Source: Heliopora coerulea (Eukaryota > Cnidaria > Anthozoa > Scleralcyonacea > Helioporidae). Taken from it: a DNA stretch of 64,000 bases. The notes under the pieces are model-generated. The model made no database searches and was not told the origin of the DNA. It worked only from the letters and a program-made list of their open reading frames with translations. Shown here piece by piece: positions 1 to 10,075 of this stretch. Numbering within the stretch: position 1 is the first letter of the stretch; every line of letters begins with the position of its first letter. The position numbers and the translations under genes were made by a program. Where the stretch lies: NCBI GenBank assembly GCA_030142905.1, contig JASJOG010000512.1:1-64000 (forward strand), given 5' to 3'.

Positions 1-419
1 CCTCAAACGTTTCGAGGATCCTTTCATAAAAAAATGGTTTGCTTGCGAATAGCAACTGAAGATCAGGTCCAGTTTTCCAAACAAAAAAGCTAAATGACTA
101 CCGTATACATTGGTCAAAGTACATTTAAAGAGCTGTTATCCCTGTAAGATATATTTAGTTCTATTATGGAATGAGAAAACACTGCCAAAATCCGTCTAAA
201 TTACTTGTATACAAACTGCTTGATTCACGGCTGCCATTCCATGAGAAGCGTTACCACTATTACATAATGCATTGCGTTTTTCATTAAAAGGGGAAAGGTC
301 CATTGCTAATGGTTATTACATAAAGAACGAAAGCACCTACACACTACTAGATTAGTTGAGTTAACTGAAATGTACAAACGAGAACAAATTACAGAGGAGC
401 CAACTCGGATGGTAGTCTG

Positions 420-506
420 GAAGACATGGACACAGACTCACGGACACGGACATTCAGACGCGGACACATAGACGGGCATGGACGCACGGACGCACGGACA
501 CACGGA
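420..506. repeat. Degenerate minisatellite of GGACAC/GGACGC units
   Basis: Irregular short units of the form cggacac, cggacgc and cacggac repeat about a dozen times next to the putative gypsy LTR end. Units differ by one or two bases, so this is a decayed minisatellite. No reading frame is apparent. Confidence 0.6.
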
Positions 507-673
507 TGTGGTAACCGTAGGCTTCTTTATCTTAGAAAGATATGAATGAAGACACAGATACGAACATCAACTTGCTATATATTTGACCATGTGCTCTCGG
601 CTTTACTTTTTTTTTGCAATAATCACGTGACCTTTCGTTTGATTGCATAATACTATACTATCATACTACTACA
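507..673 (-). repeat. Putative 3' LTR of the gypsy element
   Basis: On the minus strand the segment starts TGTAGTAGTATG and ends TTACCACA, the TG...CA form expected of an LTR. It is preceded by a purine-rich tract (complement of 674-686, GAAAGGGGAGGAC) that would serve as polypurine primer. A TATA-like stretch (AAATATATAG on the minus strand) lies inside. There is no second LTR in the window to compare with, so the ends are inferred from motifs only. Confidence 0.45.
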
Positions 674-686
674 GTCCTCCCCTTTC
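674..686 (-). other. Putative polypurine tract
   Basis: The minus strand reads GAAAGGGGAGGAC directly before the TG that starts the putative LTR, the expected place for the plus-strand primer of an LTR retrotransposon. Confidence 0.5.
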
Positions 687-823
687 AGTTACATTTCGTA
701 AGAATGTAGATGCCAATATAATTAACTTAAATCTCATGTCATTCAACTAAATGATTCGGGATAATTATATATGATTGATTAACGTAATAGCAACAAATTC
801 AATAGTTCGGTTATTTTATAAAC

Positions 824-1435
824 CTAGCGCTGTTCAAAATCTCTTAGGTATCCCCCAAACACTGATCTATGTGTTCTATTTGATCGTCTAAGCTGTGGCT
901 CCGATGCGTCCTGAATGTTGTCCTCATGATTGCCAGCTGCCTTATCGTGCTGTGCTGCTATTTCCGGTTGCTGCGGAACGTATGCGGGTGGTATCTGTGT
1001 CGATTGTGGCATTCTGGCTTCTCCGTCGTTTGTGCTCCTATTGGCTGTTTTCGGTGGTTTGAACATTGATGCATCGCGACAGATTGTTTTTCCACCGCTT
1101 AATCTCCTAGCATAGATGGTGGATCCTTTCACTTGGGTTACGAGGTAGATGTGTGGTTCGTAGGGTGTCTCAACTTTCCGTTTCTTTTCTCGTTTGACGA
1201 TGACCGCTTGTCCGGCTTCAAGTTGAAGTTGTGTCGCTCGGTGTCGCTTATCATGGTACAGTTTGATTCGCTCTTTGTAGTTTGGGTCATTACATCTAAC
1301 CTCTTGATCCTTTGGTGGTATTGTTGATGGGAAGTGATCAAGTTTTGTTCGGACTTCTCTATTCATCATCATCTCATATGGTGTCTTCTTGGTGGCTGGG
1401 GTGTGGCGTGCCTCTGTAAGCTTGGAGCATGTCAT
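824..1435 (-). pseudogene. Gypsy integrase C-terminal region (frameshifted)
   Basis: This open frame of about 203 codons continues the integrase after a frameshift at about 1375-1435. It carries the GTPxxATxxTPYE-like segment (seen as TPATKKTPYEMMMNR) and a basic C-terminal region (VIVKREKKRKVETPYEP), typical of the gypsy integrase tail that contacts DNA. The two frames overlap, which indicates a small indel and not a separate gene. The polypeptide ends just before the polypurine tract and LTR, as expected. Confidence 0.7.
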
Positions 1436-2342
1436 AGGTTGCTTCGTGTACGTCTATTCCCTCCTGTTCTGCGATGGTGGCTGTCTTGTTTACAAGTTTG
1501 TTAAAAACTTCGATCTGGCCTTGTGCTTTGGGATGTCTGGGTGCCACATTTTTATGATTGAATCCCATTTCTGTTGCGAGTGTCTGGAACTCCTTTGAGT
1601 TAAATGGTGGTCCGTTATCGGTTTGCACTGTTTTTGGTACTCCGTGCGTAGCAAAGATTTTCTTTAGTTTTCTTCGAACGGGTTGGATCGATGTTGAGCT
1701 GATAAATTCGGCTTCGGGATATCTTGAGTATTGGTCGGTTGTGACGAATACATATTCGCCGTTAGGGAATGGCCTACTGAAGTCTGCTTCAACAGTATCC
1801 CACGGTCTTTCGGGTAAATCTGTCATCTTGGCAGGTTCAGTGTGGTGAGTGTTGGTTGTCACTTGGCAGCTGAAGCAAGTGCTGACAATATCCTCAATAC
1901 GCTTGTTCATATTTGGGAACCAGTACTTCCTCCTGAGGAGTTCTTTTGTTTTTGATATGCCTAAGTGTCCCTGCTTGTGAGCTACAGTGACTATCTTGTC
2001 TCGAATGGATTCTGGTGGGATGATTCTGTTTAGCCTCAGCAGAATTCCTTCCGATAAATAAATTTCCGCTCTCAGGTCGTAATATGGTTCCAAATCTGGA
2101 TCATTTCTGGTCCATTTCCCTGTTTCTAGTGCTTTCTTCAACTTTTGGAGTACTTTGTCGTCTTTAGTTGCTGATCTAATAGTTTCCATGACTACCGCGT
2201 GATCTACTTCAATAACTGCTCTGATGTGTCGCTCATGGCCGGTCTTTTCTACCTCTGGCAATGGATGTCGGGAGATATAGTCAGTCTTGTTAAACTTTCC
2301 AGGTATGTGAATTGTAGAGAAGTCTAGGTTCTGCATCTTCAT
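1374..2342 (-). pseudogene. Gypsy integrase: zinc-binding and catalytic core
   Basis: The frame encodes an HHCC zinc finger (HKQGHLGISKTKELL ... STCFSCQ) followed by the DDE core: D in VEADFSRPF, D in VQTDNGPPFNS and E in QGQIEVFNK. All three catalytic acidic residues are present. The N-terminal part holds the RNase H/integrase linker (DFSTIHIPGKFNKTDYISRHPL), which identifies the Ty3/gypsy lineage. Upstream the frame is lost to RNase H and downstream it is lost to the C-terminal domain, both by frameshift, so no full pol protein can be made. Confidence 0.85.
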
Positions 2343-2353
2343 CGCTATTCACT

Positions 2354-2690
2354 CTATTCTGGGAGGTAGTTTTGCGTTGGGTTTGTTGAACAGTGGGGGG
2401 GGAGCGGCTTGTGGTCAGTGGCTAGCTGAAAGTGCTGTGCTCCAATTAAATACGTGTGCAGCCTTTTGGTGGTGAATTCTGCTGCTAACGCCTCCCGTTC
2501 TATCTGGGAGTATCGTTTCTCGGTATCTGTCAACGATCTGCTTACAAAGTGTACTGGTTGGTAGCCATGTTCCGTCTTTTGGAATAAGCCCCCTCCAAGG
2601 CCAGTCGGGCTTCCATCACAGATGACCATAGTGTCACGTCCCGGCTTGTAGGGACGAGACACTTGTAGGGACGAGACATCCCTGAGTCCT
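2354..2690 (-). pseudogene. Gypsy RNase H fragment
   Basis: RNase H motifs are seen in order: ICDGSPTGLGGGLFQ (first D), EREALA (E) and LATDHKPL (D). The frame is lost just after the last motif at a run of eight C residues on the minus strand (plus-strand G run near 2395-2402), consistent with an indel in the homopolymer. The reverse transcriptase that should precede it is absent. Confidence 0.75.
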
Positions 2691-3357
2691 GTTTTTGTGG
2701 AAACATGGATGAATTTATGTAAGTACACAGTCAAGTCTACTTTTATTTTTATCATAATTGGTTTTTAACGAAGTAAAAAGTTTATAATATTTGTAAAAGT
2801 AGATACCGAGTGAAGGAAACAGAAGGCAAATAATCCGAAAGCAAATAATTCTAGGTACAGACCGAATTATCAGATAAAAATTCTGGTTGCTGGCCTGAAT
2901 AGCAGAATTTCGTTCGTATATTTACATTGATACTAACGCTAAATAACTGGGGGGATGCCAAAGGATGCAATTATTACTGTTTGCCAACAGAACTCCGAGG
3001 ACATATGGGAATTATAAAGTCTTGATTGAAATACTTTTCAAGCATTGAAGATGCAAATTAAATTAGCCATACTTCATTTTGTCTCAAATGCCTCTTCTCC
3101 AAATTACATTAAATCCTTTAATAAATTTTATATGAAATTATTTTCAAAACCATAGTTGATAAAACAGCATTGTGTCATACAGCAAAATCTCACTTAATCA
3201 GAAACTGCATATATTTCAAGCACATAACAAGTCAGATCCCACAAAAATGGATATTCATTTATTGTTGTATAATAATTGTGATAAGTATAAATTTACATTT
3301 CCTTATCACAAATCTGTGACTTTGATTGGATATTCACCAGTTTTCAAAAGATCTAAA
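2691..3357. other. AT-rich non-coding stretch
   Basis: I see no coding frame with family resemblance, no tandem repeat and no clear element end here. Short open frames have no supporting features. Confidence 0.5.
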
Positions 3358-4383
3358 ATCACTAATCCATGACATTTTTGATGTAATATTGAACTAAAAA
3401 TTTGTAGTTGAATTATAAAAAATTGAACTAAAATGATTAGAAAACTTGTCCTCATTTTCAACAAGTAATGACCAATTTGGACTTTTAACTCTCACTGACT
3501 GTCTAGTTGTAGAAAACACTGGGTTGTTGTTCACTTGTTAATTATATTACAATGTTGAGTGTAATGTTACATCATTAATCATTTGTTCTTAGAAATGGCA
3601 AGAGTTTTTCTAGAAGGTTGCCATCAGGATTAAAGACACTTTTAAACTAGAGTAGAAAACATGTTCAGGAACAAACCCAACAGTTGGGCCCAAATGAAGA
3701 CAGAGTACAAGCCTAAGGGGAAGGTAGAAGACATTTTATGAACCATCAATCTGAATTGACTTTTTTCCATTATATTAGCTTTTTCATCATATTGCCCAGA
3801 CTGAGTACAGCTGGAATTGTTAATATTGAGGCCAAGATATGTATTGGTCTAATGTCTTTGTTCACAGAATGCCCATTTAAGTTTATTAATTGTGTGATGC
3901 TGTGGTATTCAAACTTTCAGTATGTTTGACACTGTATTTAACTTTGAGTATGTTTAACACAGTATGTTTATCAGACAGGGGGATACCAGGTGCCCATGCC
4001 ATTCTTAAAGACTTGTAGCTTTTAGAAAATTTAAGAGAACCAACTCAAATTTTAGGAGTTTGTCTAAAATATGCCTGAGTAGAGACTTGAATTACCATGG
4101 TGACTCTGTATTAAAGGTTGTTACTAATTTTGTGTTTTGTGGATTTCTTACCTTATCTTTGCAATTTGTGGCCAGAATTTTACAAATCTTACTGAATTAA
4201 TTAACAATTGAATAATAAGCCAGTGTTTTCTGACTAGACAGTCAATGAGAGTTAAAAGTCCAAATTGAACATTACTTGTTGAAAATGAGGGCAAGTTTTC
4301 AAACCATTTTGGTTCAATTTTTTATAATTCAACTACTAATGTTTCATTCAATATTACATCAAAAATGTCATGAATTAGTGATT
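3358..4383. mobile_element. Foldback/MITE-like element with ~187-bp inverted repeats
   Basis: The left arm (3358-about 3545) is the reverse complement of the right arm (about 4197-4383). Shared landmarks include catgacatttttgatgtaat, ttgtccTCATTTTCAACAAG-type sequence, acttttaactctcactgact and gaaaacactgg. By eye the arms are roughly 85-90% identical. The internal ~650 bp has no recognisable protein. This is the form of a non-autonomous inverted-repeat element. I could not identify a target duplication with confidence, so the superfamily is unknown. Confidence 0.7.
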
Positions 4384-7195
4384 GTAAGGACTATTTTAGT
4401 AGATTATATGGGGCAACCAGGCCAGTCCACATACATTTAGTTTTTTGAAGAAATGAATTTTGGAAGGGGGCCCAAACCCTTAATACACCCCCTAATAATC
4501 AATCCTTCAGTACAGTCCCCGGTAGCAATCTGGAATGATTATCAACAATGAATCATACAAATGTTCTATAATATTCTTGGAAACAAACCTGTGGACCAAA
4601 CGAAGCTAAAATTGAAAGCTGAAAACCAAATGAGTTCTTCACATTTCACAATGTTTATGGGTAAAACATGTTAGGTAACTATTTAATCTCTTGAAATATT
4701 ATTCGAACTACACTGAGAAGGAGAAGGAATTCAAGACTAAAAGTTCTTCTAGTATTTAAAAAGACACCAAGTTCTAACACTTGTTCAACTCATGAGGCTC
4801 TGACAATAAACTTTTACTTTAAATCTACTTTTTATGCCTTGTGAAAGTTATTTACTTACTTCAGAAAAAGCTTTTGCCTACACAGAAAATGAACCAGAAA
4901 TTTATCAAGTGTCATAATCACAATCAATATGAATTATGAATTAAAAACCAATATACTTTCTACTGATATTCTTAACAGGTCAAACCAACAATTTTCAATG
5001 CTCAGGTTCAACAGTTAAGAATAACTAGCTGTGTAAAGAAAAAACACTCTATATGTAGGTAAATGTCTTAATTAATAATGAAAAGTGTTCATGAATTACC
5101 AACAGTTCTGTTAAATATACAAGTCAGTGGTTGCTGACATGAGCAGAAGCTCATATAATTTTCTCTGATGACACCATCGTTGTGGTGACCCTTACCTTTG
5201 GCCACTCAAATCAGCCACACAGTCCAGTTACATACAGATCGATAATTCATACATAAACATATGGGTAAATACCTACCCACATTTGACCTACCTAAATACA
5301 CATGTACAGATGTATGTATATTCATGCATACATAGATACATGCATTACATTAGGCCTACATTGCTAATTAGGCTTGGAATTTGTCAAGCAATACAATGCC
5401 CAAACTTCACCCTTTAATTGCATAAATTAATTCCCAACAATCAAATGCATGTTTACTGTATTCCATTAAAATGTGGCAAAAATTAAATCATAACATAATA
5501 TTCGACCAAGGATATATCTTTCCCGCAGTTCTTATAGCTTGTTTTTTTTTTCCTCAAATTAAATGAATAAGAAAATGCTTCACCTGCAAATGCCTTCTCT
5601 ATTGGAGAAAACTCAGATATTTTTTGTCTTGGATAATTCAGGTGTCTCCCCAAAAATTTTTCACCCTCACAAAATGTCAACACGTGTTGATACATGTGAT
5701 TTGTCTGGATATTACCTTGTTTTGTGTATCGTATTACACAACCGAAACTAGCGAAGTGTGTCCTGAGGAGTGCACCAATGTTTACTGACAAAATTTCGAA
5801 CAGTCCATGGTTTAAGGTAACTTAAGAAGCAACAAAGATGTTGTTGAGAGGGAAGAACTACGTACTGTTGCTGTATATTACTTCGCTTTGGTATCTAGAA
5901 TCAGTGGGTGATGGAAACGGTAAATCTTACTTGTTAACCTACAGATTTATACAAAAACTTAACACTCAGTATAAATGGGCATATGCGCATGAAAATAAAT
6001 TACTAATCAAAGGTCTCCTAAAATTAAAGTAATGATTAAGTAAGTGCCAGTAAGGAAATGTTGTTTACTCTGTATTGTCTTTGGATACCTACTCATCGGA
6101 TAAAAGACAGAATCCTTGTGTTCTCTTTATTCAACTAGATTATGGCGTAAGGTACAGCAACTTCCGCGTACATGTGCCACACTTTACAGAGACGAAACAT
6201 AAACGCGTCTAAAATACCGAGTTTATCATTTGAATTTCGGAGTTTTATCTTGGATACAATTACAGTGTTGTTCATTAATGCACAGAAATCGTAAATTAAC
6301 AAGAGAGTATTTTTTTCGTGCAGTTTAAAGTGAAAAGCCACTCCCTAGTTCCCATGTACTTTTCTCATGCTTTCTAAAATGAAGGAAGCAATTATAATTT
6401 TGTATTATCTTCATCTTCTTTTTTGGACTGACAAACTTTACCCTGATAGTACTTTGATACGACTAAGACAATCAGCGCTATTGTACTTTAAGATATTTTA
6501 AGTTGATGACAGAATATTCGTTGTACATTGATGAAGCTAACGGTTTATTCGAAAACTTAAAGCATAATTCCAGAATCAATTATACTATTTTCCTAATGAA
6601 ATACTTGGCAAAATTAATAGTACATGTACTGGAGATGAATACATATAGTCACCATAAAATTATGGGCCGTGCTCAAGCCTGTCATTCTCAACAACGGAGT
6701 TTTAGTGAAACTCGTCGACCATACTTCAACATGATTCACGGATAATGAAACACATCCCTGTCTTAATCTGTACTCCAGGTACGGCGGAAACGGGGGGCTT
6801 TAGCATCCAACGTTTTTCCAAATATGACGTTGAAACAACTATGTTTTAGAACACTTCTTGTGAAATTTTGTAGAGAAGCATGCAAAATGCAGTATTTTGA
6901 TCATAAGCACTCCCACTCGAAATTCTGCTCCGTGGTCCCTGTACTCGATGGGCAGAGTGGCATCTGTATATATAAATTTGGTGCGTCACGGTGTTTGTCT
7001 GTTACCTTAGAAGTCCAGAACCACAAGACTTACAGAAGATCCAATTACATATTCGAACTCAACATGACCAGATGAGTAACATTAGCTATCAATATCTCAG
7101 AAAAAATGACCTAAATATAATACCTAACATATACATGTTATGTGGGGAACGCAAGAAGAAACCCACACTTTCACAATAATCACTAGTTTATATTA
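4384..7195. other. Unassigned non-coding DNA
   Basis: The stretch holds a degenerate catacata/gtatgtat simple-sequence patch at about 5225-5350. No gene, RNA gene or element end could be supported. Open frames of 60-100 codons occur but none shows a known motif. Confidence 0.45.
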
Positions 7196-7390
7196 CAGTC
7201 GAACCTCTACTTACGGACACCTCCCGGAAGCGGACACCTCTTGTAAGCGGACACTGTTTTTGGGTCCCGACCAAAACACTATTAAATTACTACATTTACA
7301 ACCTCTCCTAGGCGGACACTTCCCGTAAGCGGACGCGGACACCAATTACACCTTCCCAAACAACATTATAACCTCTCGTAAGCGGACAGA
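7196..7390 (+). repeat. Tigger left end with repeated GTAAGCGGACA motifs
   Basis: Copies or near-copies of the AACCTCnCGTAAGCGGACA motif lie near 7203, 7222, 7237, 7303, 7326 and 7372. They resemble the matching cluster at the right end and are probably transposase-binding sites. That role is inferred from position and repetition. Confidence 0.65.
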
Positions 7391-7435
7391 CTGGATTTAT
7401 TTTCTGTTAAATTAATAATTATGCTGCTTAGATAA

Positions 7436-7449
7436 CTATACAGTATTAG
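7436..7449. repeat. Target-site duplication of the Penelope-like element, left copy
   Basis: CTATACAGTATTAG occurs here and again at 9878-9891, on the outer edges of the nested Penelope-like element. About 30 bp of extra sequence (7450-7479) lies between this copy and the inverted repeat, a common irregularity at the ends of these elements. Confidence 0.75.
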
Positions 7450-7479
7450 CGTAGTTTCGTAACAGCACGATAGTAGTCA

Positions 7480-7793
7480 GACATTTCAAATAAGCGACAA
7501 ATTTTTTAATTGTAAACATGTTTCGGCATACTTATGCCATCCTCAGTACGGTGGAAGAGATCTAGTTCTAATTTACATAAGGTTATATATTCATGTCATG
7601 TCAAGTGATGTGGATATTAAATTACAATGTTAAGAAAGCGGAAAATATTTACAAGTTAAAAACGGTGTTAAGATGGTGTATCTGTTTATTAAGATCCGGT
7701 TTAAGTTTCTTAATGTAAAGGGCTTCTTTGAGTTTTAATGAAAAAGGAGAGTCAGCAGTGTCTAGGATACGAAAGCATGATGGTGTGAAGTTA
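7480..7793 (-). repeat. PLE inverted terminal repeat, left copy
   Basis: Reverse complement of 9565-9878. It therefore contains an antisense copy of the C-terminal codons of the endonuclease and its 3' UTR. A 13-bp tandem duplication (TGGTGTGAAGTTA twice, 7781-7806) lies at its inner edge where the sense coding region resumes. Confidence 0.9.
7515..7550 (-). ncRNA. Hammerhead ribozyme motif in left PLE repeat
   Basis: On the minus strand CTGAGGA is followed by a perfect stem GGCAT-AAGT-ATGCC, then GAAA and CATGTTTAC. This is the CUGANGA / stem II / GAAA core of a hammerhead. The A-C-A-U-G-U of stem III is palindromic, so activity could need a dimer. GTA before the core pairs with TAC after it as stem I. 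Confidence 0.7.
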
Positions 7794-7807
7794 TGGTGTG
7801 AAGTTAC

Positions 7808-9709
7808 TTCTCCATCAAACCTCCAAGACTCAACCACGCAGATATCCTATCAACATTCGAACGCATTCATTACACTATCAAGAATAAACTCAAACATGAA
7901 GAAGACTACATCCCTGTAAAGAATGAACTAATTCATACCGCACAAAGCTACGTCTCCTCCTATCGTCCTTCACCATCCGATTTAAAGAAATACCGCATCT
8001 TGAAAAATATCCGCAACAATAAGGACATAATATTGCTCAAACCAGACAAGGGTAATGGTGTAGTAATAATGGACCGAAAGGTATACAAAACTTCTTGTTT
8101 GGAAATAATTAACGATAAATCTAAATTTAAACTGTTAGATAAGGACCCCACAATACTCAGAGAAACTAAGTTGCAGCGCTTGCTTAGAAAACTTAAAAAT
8201 CAGGGTTCCATAGACAACAACGTCTATTCTAACATTTATCCAAAAGGTTCACAACCAGCTCGGTTCTATGGTCTACCCAAACTTCACAAACATAGAGAAC
8301 CCAACACACCACCTCCTCTCAGACCTATAGTCTCTTCCATCGGCTCCTATAACTACAACCTATCCAAATACCTATGCACGTTACTCAATCCTATTATTCC
8401 TAATGACCACACTACTAAAGACTCTTTTTCTTTTGTCAATGAAATCCACAACCAAGACATAAACAACAAATACATTGTATCATTTGATGCTCAAAGTCTC
8501 TTCACTAACATACCTTTATCTGAAACCATAGACATCGCACTACATCTTATTTTTTCTCACCATCCTAACTTCAACATCAACAGAAACGACCTCAAACAAC
8601 TATTCACTATCGCTACATCACAAACGCATTTTTTATTCAACGGACTGTTTTATGACCAAATTGACGGGGTTGCAATGGGTTCCCCATTAGCACCAGTACT
8701 CGCCAATCTCTTCATGGGCTATCATGAAGGGAATTGGATTACCAATTACGACGGACCTAACGCTTTATTTTACAGACGCTATGTAGACGATATATTTTGT
8801 GTTTTCAATAACGATACCGACGCCTTATCGTTTTTTAATTATTTAAACTTACAACACAAGAACATCAGATTTACTCTTGAAAAAGAACAAGACAACAAAC
8901 TGCCATTCTTAGACATACTCATCACCAAAGACGCTAATTCAGAAACATGCACGACTTCCATCTTTCACAAGAAAACTTACACCGGACTCTTAATGAATTT
9001 TCTCAGTTTCACATCACACAATTACAAAACAGGACTAATAAAAACTCTTCTCGACCGCACCCGCAAAATTAACAACACATCCACTGGCTACCAACGCGAC
9101 GTGAACGCATTAATTAACACATTAAAACGCAATTCATTTCCTCTTCACTTCATTGACAAAGTCATCAAATCACACAACGACACCAACAACTCGGACCCAT
9201 CAAACTATACTTGTCAACCTACTACGACCAAACCCAACACCTACTATTTTAAACTACCTTACATCGGCTTTTACTCACAAATTACTGAACGGAAACTACG
9301 GAACCTTGTCAAACGCTTTTGCATTGACTTAGATCTCAAAATAGTTTACTCTTCCTTCAAAATAAAAAATTCCTTTAGCTTTAAAGATCCCATTCCATCT
9401 CTCCTTAAATCATGTGTGGTTTATGAATTCTCTTGTGCGGGATGTAATTCTCGTTATATTGGCGAAACCACTCGCCATCTATCCACACGAATTAAGGAGC
9501 ACACTACTTCCGACAAAAACTCACACATCTTTAAACACTTCCTCGCTTCACCTCAATGCAAATCTAACTTCACACCATCATGCTTTCGTATCCTAGACAC
9601 TGCTGACTCTCCTTTTTCATTAAAACTCAAAGAAGCCCTTTACATTAAGAAACTTAAACCGGATCTTAATAAACAGATACACCATCTTAACACCGTTTTT
9701 AACTTGTAA
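7808..9709 (+). CDS. PLE reverse transcriptase + GIY-YIG endonuclease, 5'-partial
   Basis: An uninterrupted frame of about 633 codons starts where the inverted repeat ends, at the codons for FSIKPPRLNHADIL, so its N-terminal part is missing. There is no convincing ATG, and an internal TTG near 8000 should not be taken as the true start. Seen in order are KPDKGNGVVIMD, LRPIVSSIGS, SFDAQSLFTNIP, DGVAMGSPLAPVLANLFM and the reverse transcriptase active site RRYVDDIF, then a zinc-knuckle-like CAGCNSRYIGETTRHLSTRI that matches the PLE GIY-YIG nuclease. The protein copies element RNA and nicks target DNA. The frame has no stop, so the insertion is fairly young, but the missing N-terminus makes this copy non-autonomous. 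Confidence 0.88.
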   Translation, partial: FSIKPPRLNHADILSTFERIHYTIKNKLKHEEDYIPVKNELIHTAQSYVSSYRPSPSDLKKYRILKNIRNNKDIILLKPDKGNGVVIMDRKVYKTSCLEIINDKSKFKLLDKDPTILRETKLQRLLRKLKNQGSIDNNVYSNIYPKGSQPARFYGLPKLHKHREPNTPPPLRPIVSSIGSYNYNLSKYLCTLLNPIIPNDHTTKDSFSFVNEIHNQDINNKYIVSFDAQSLFTNIPLSETIDIALHLIFSHHPNFNINRNDLKQLFTIATSQTHFLFNGLFYDQIDGVAMGSPLAPVLANLFMGYHEGNWITNYDGPNALFYRRYVDDIFCVFNNDTDALSFFNYLNLQHKNIRFTLEKEQDNKLPFLDILITKDANSETCTTSIFHKKTYTGLLMNFLSFTSHNYKTGLIKTLLDRTRKINNTSTGYQRDVNALINTLKRNSFPLHFIDKVIKSHNDTNNSDPSNYTCQPTTTKPNTYYFKLPYIGFYSQITERKLRNLVKRFCIDLDLKIVYSSFKIKNSFSFKDPIPSLLKSCVVYEFSCAGCNSRYIGETTRHLSTRIKEHTTSDKNSHIFKHFLASPQCKSNFTPSCFRILDTADSPFSLKLKEALYIKKLKPDLNKQIHHLNTVFNL

Positions 9710-9878
9710 ATATTTTCCGCTTTCTTAACATTGTAATTTAATATCCACATCACTTGACATGACATGAATATATAACCTTATGTAAATTAGAACTAGATCT
9801 CTTCCACTGTACTGAGGATGGCATAAGTATGCCGAAACATGTTTACAATTAAAAAATTTGTCGCTTATTTGAAATGTC
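9565..9878 (+). repeat. PLE inverted terminal repeat, right copy
   Basis: It contains the end of the coding frame and the 3' UTR with the hammerhead motif. By eye it differs from the left copy at only a few positions (for example CCACTGTACTG against CCACCGTACTG). Confidence 0.9.
9805..9850 (+). ncRNA. Hammerhead ribozyme motif in right PLE repeat
   Basis: CTGAGGA (9812-9818), stem II GGCAT/ATGCC with an AAGT loop, GAAA (9834-9837), a minimal palindromic stem III and a short stem I (TGTA with TACA) are in hammerhead order. PLEs of many animals carry such type I minimal hammerheads. Here it lies in the 3' repeat in sense with the reverse transcriptase, where it could process the element RNA. 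Confidence 0.75.
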
Positions 9879-9891
9879 TATACAGTATTAG
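9878..9891. repeat. Target-site duplication of the Penelope-like element, right copy
   Basis: This is an exact second copy of CTATACAGTATTAG (left copy 7436-7449), directly after the right inverted repeat. The leading C is shared with the end of the element, so the duplication may be 13 bp. Confidence 0.75.
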
Positions 9892-10075
9892 GATAGAAAT
9901 ATATGTGTTTGATACATTCATTAAGTTATTAACTGAGCTGATGACAGGTCGATGCGGAAACTATATATGTATGAATTAAATCCGTTATTGTAGCGTCGAA
10001 TCATTAGCAGTCATTGTTAATTTAAATTTTCTTGTCCAACAACACATATCCAGTCTTGTGTATTTTGTTCCTCAA
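9892..10075. other. Tigger internal non-coding segment
   Basis: This Tigger sequence lies between the nested PLE and the HIRAN-like gene. Nothing further is recognised. Confidence 0.5.

Larger units (their letters stand above)
507..2690 (-). mobile_element. Ty3/gypsy-type LTR retrotransposon, 5'-truncated
   Basis: Read on the minus strand, the element retains RNase H, the full integrase and a putative 3' LTR. Gag, protease and reverse transcriptase are missing. The left limit of recognisable pol sequence is near 2690, where a short duplicated gggacgagac motif (2650-2680) marks a rearranged junction. The order RNase H then integrase is that of Metaviridae (Ty3/gypsy). At least two frameshifts interrupt pol, so the copy is dead. 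Confidence 0.85.
7450..9877 (+). mobile_element. Penelope-like element (PLE) with inverted terminal repeats
   Basis: A reverse transcriptase plus GIY-YIG endonuclease frame is bounded by 314-bp near-identical inverted repeats (7480-7793 and 9565-9878). The left repeat is an inverted copy of the 3' end, including the last codons of the endonuclease. PLEs are known for such complex terminal arrangements and for hammerhead ribozyme motifs in the repeats, both seen here. The element interrupts the left arm of the Tigger transposon. Confidence 0.9.

Noticed and set aside
930..1848. Several plus-strand frames of 60-96 codons over the gypsy integrase
   Set aside because: They are shadows of the integrase frames on the minus strand.
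5483..5791. 102-codon minus-strand frame with a coding-like composition
   Set aside because: No domain, no splice-site support I could establish, and no neighbouring exon; left unannotated, though an exon cannot be excluded.
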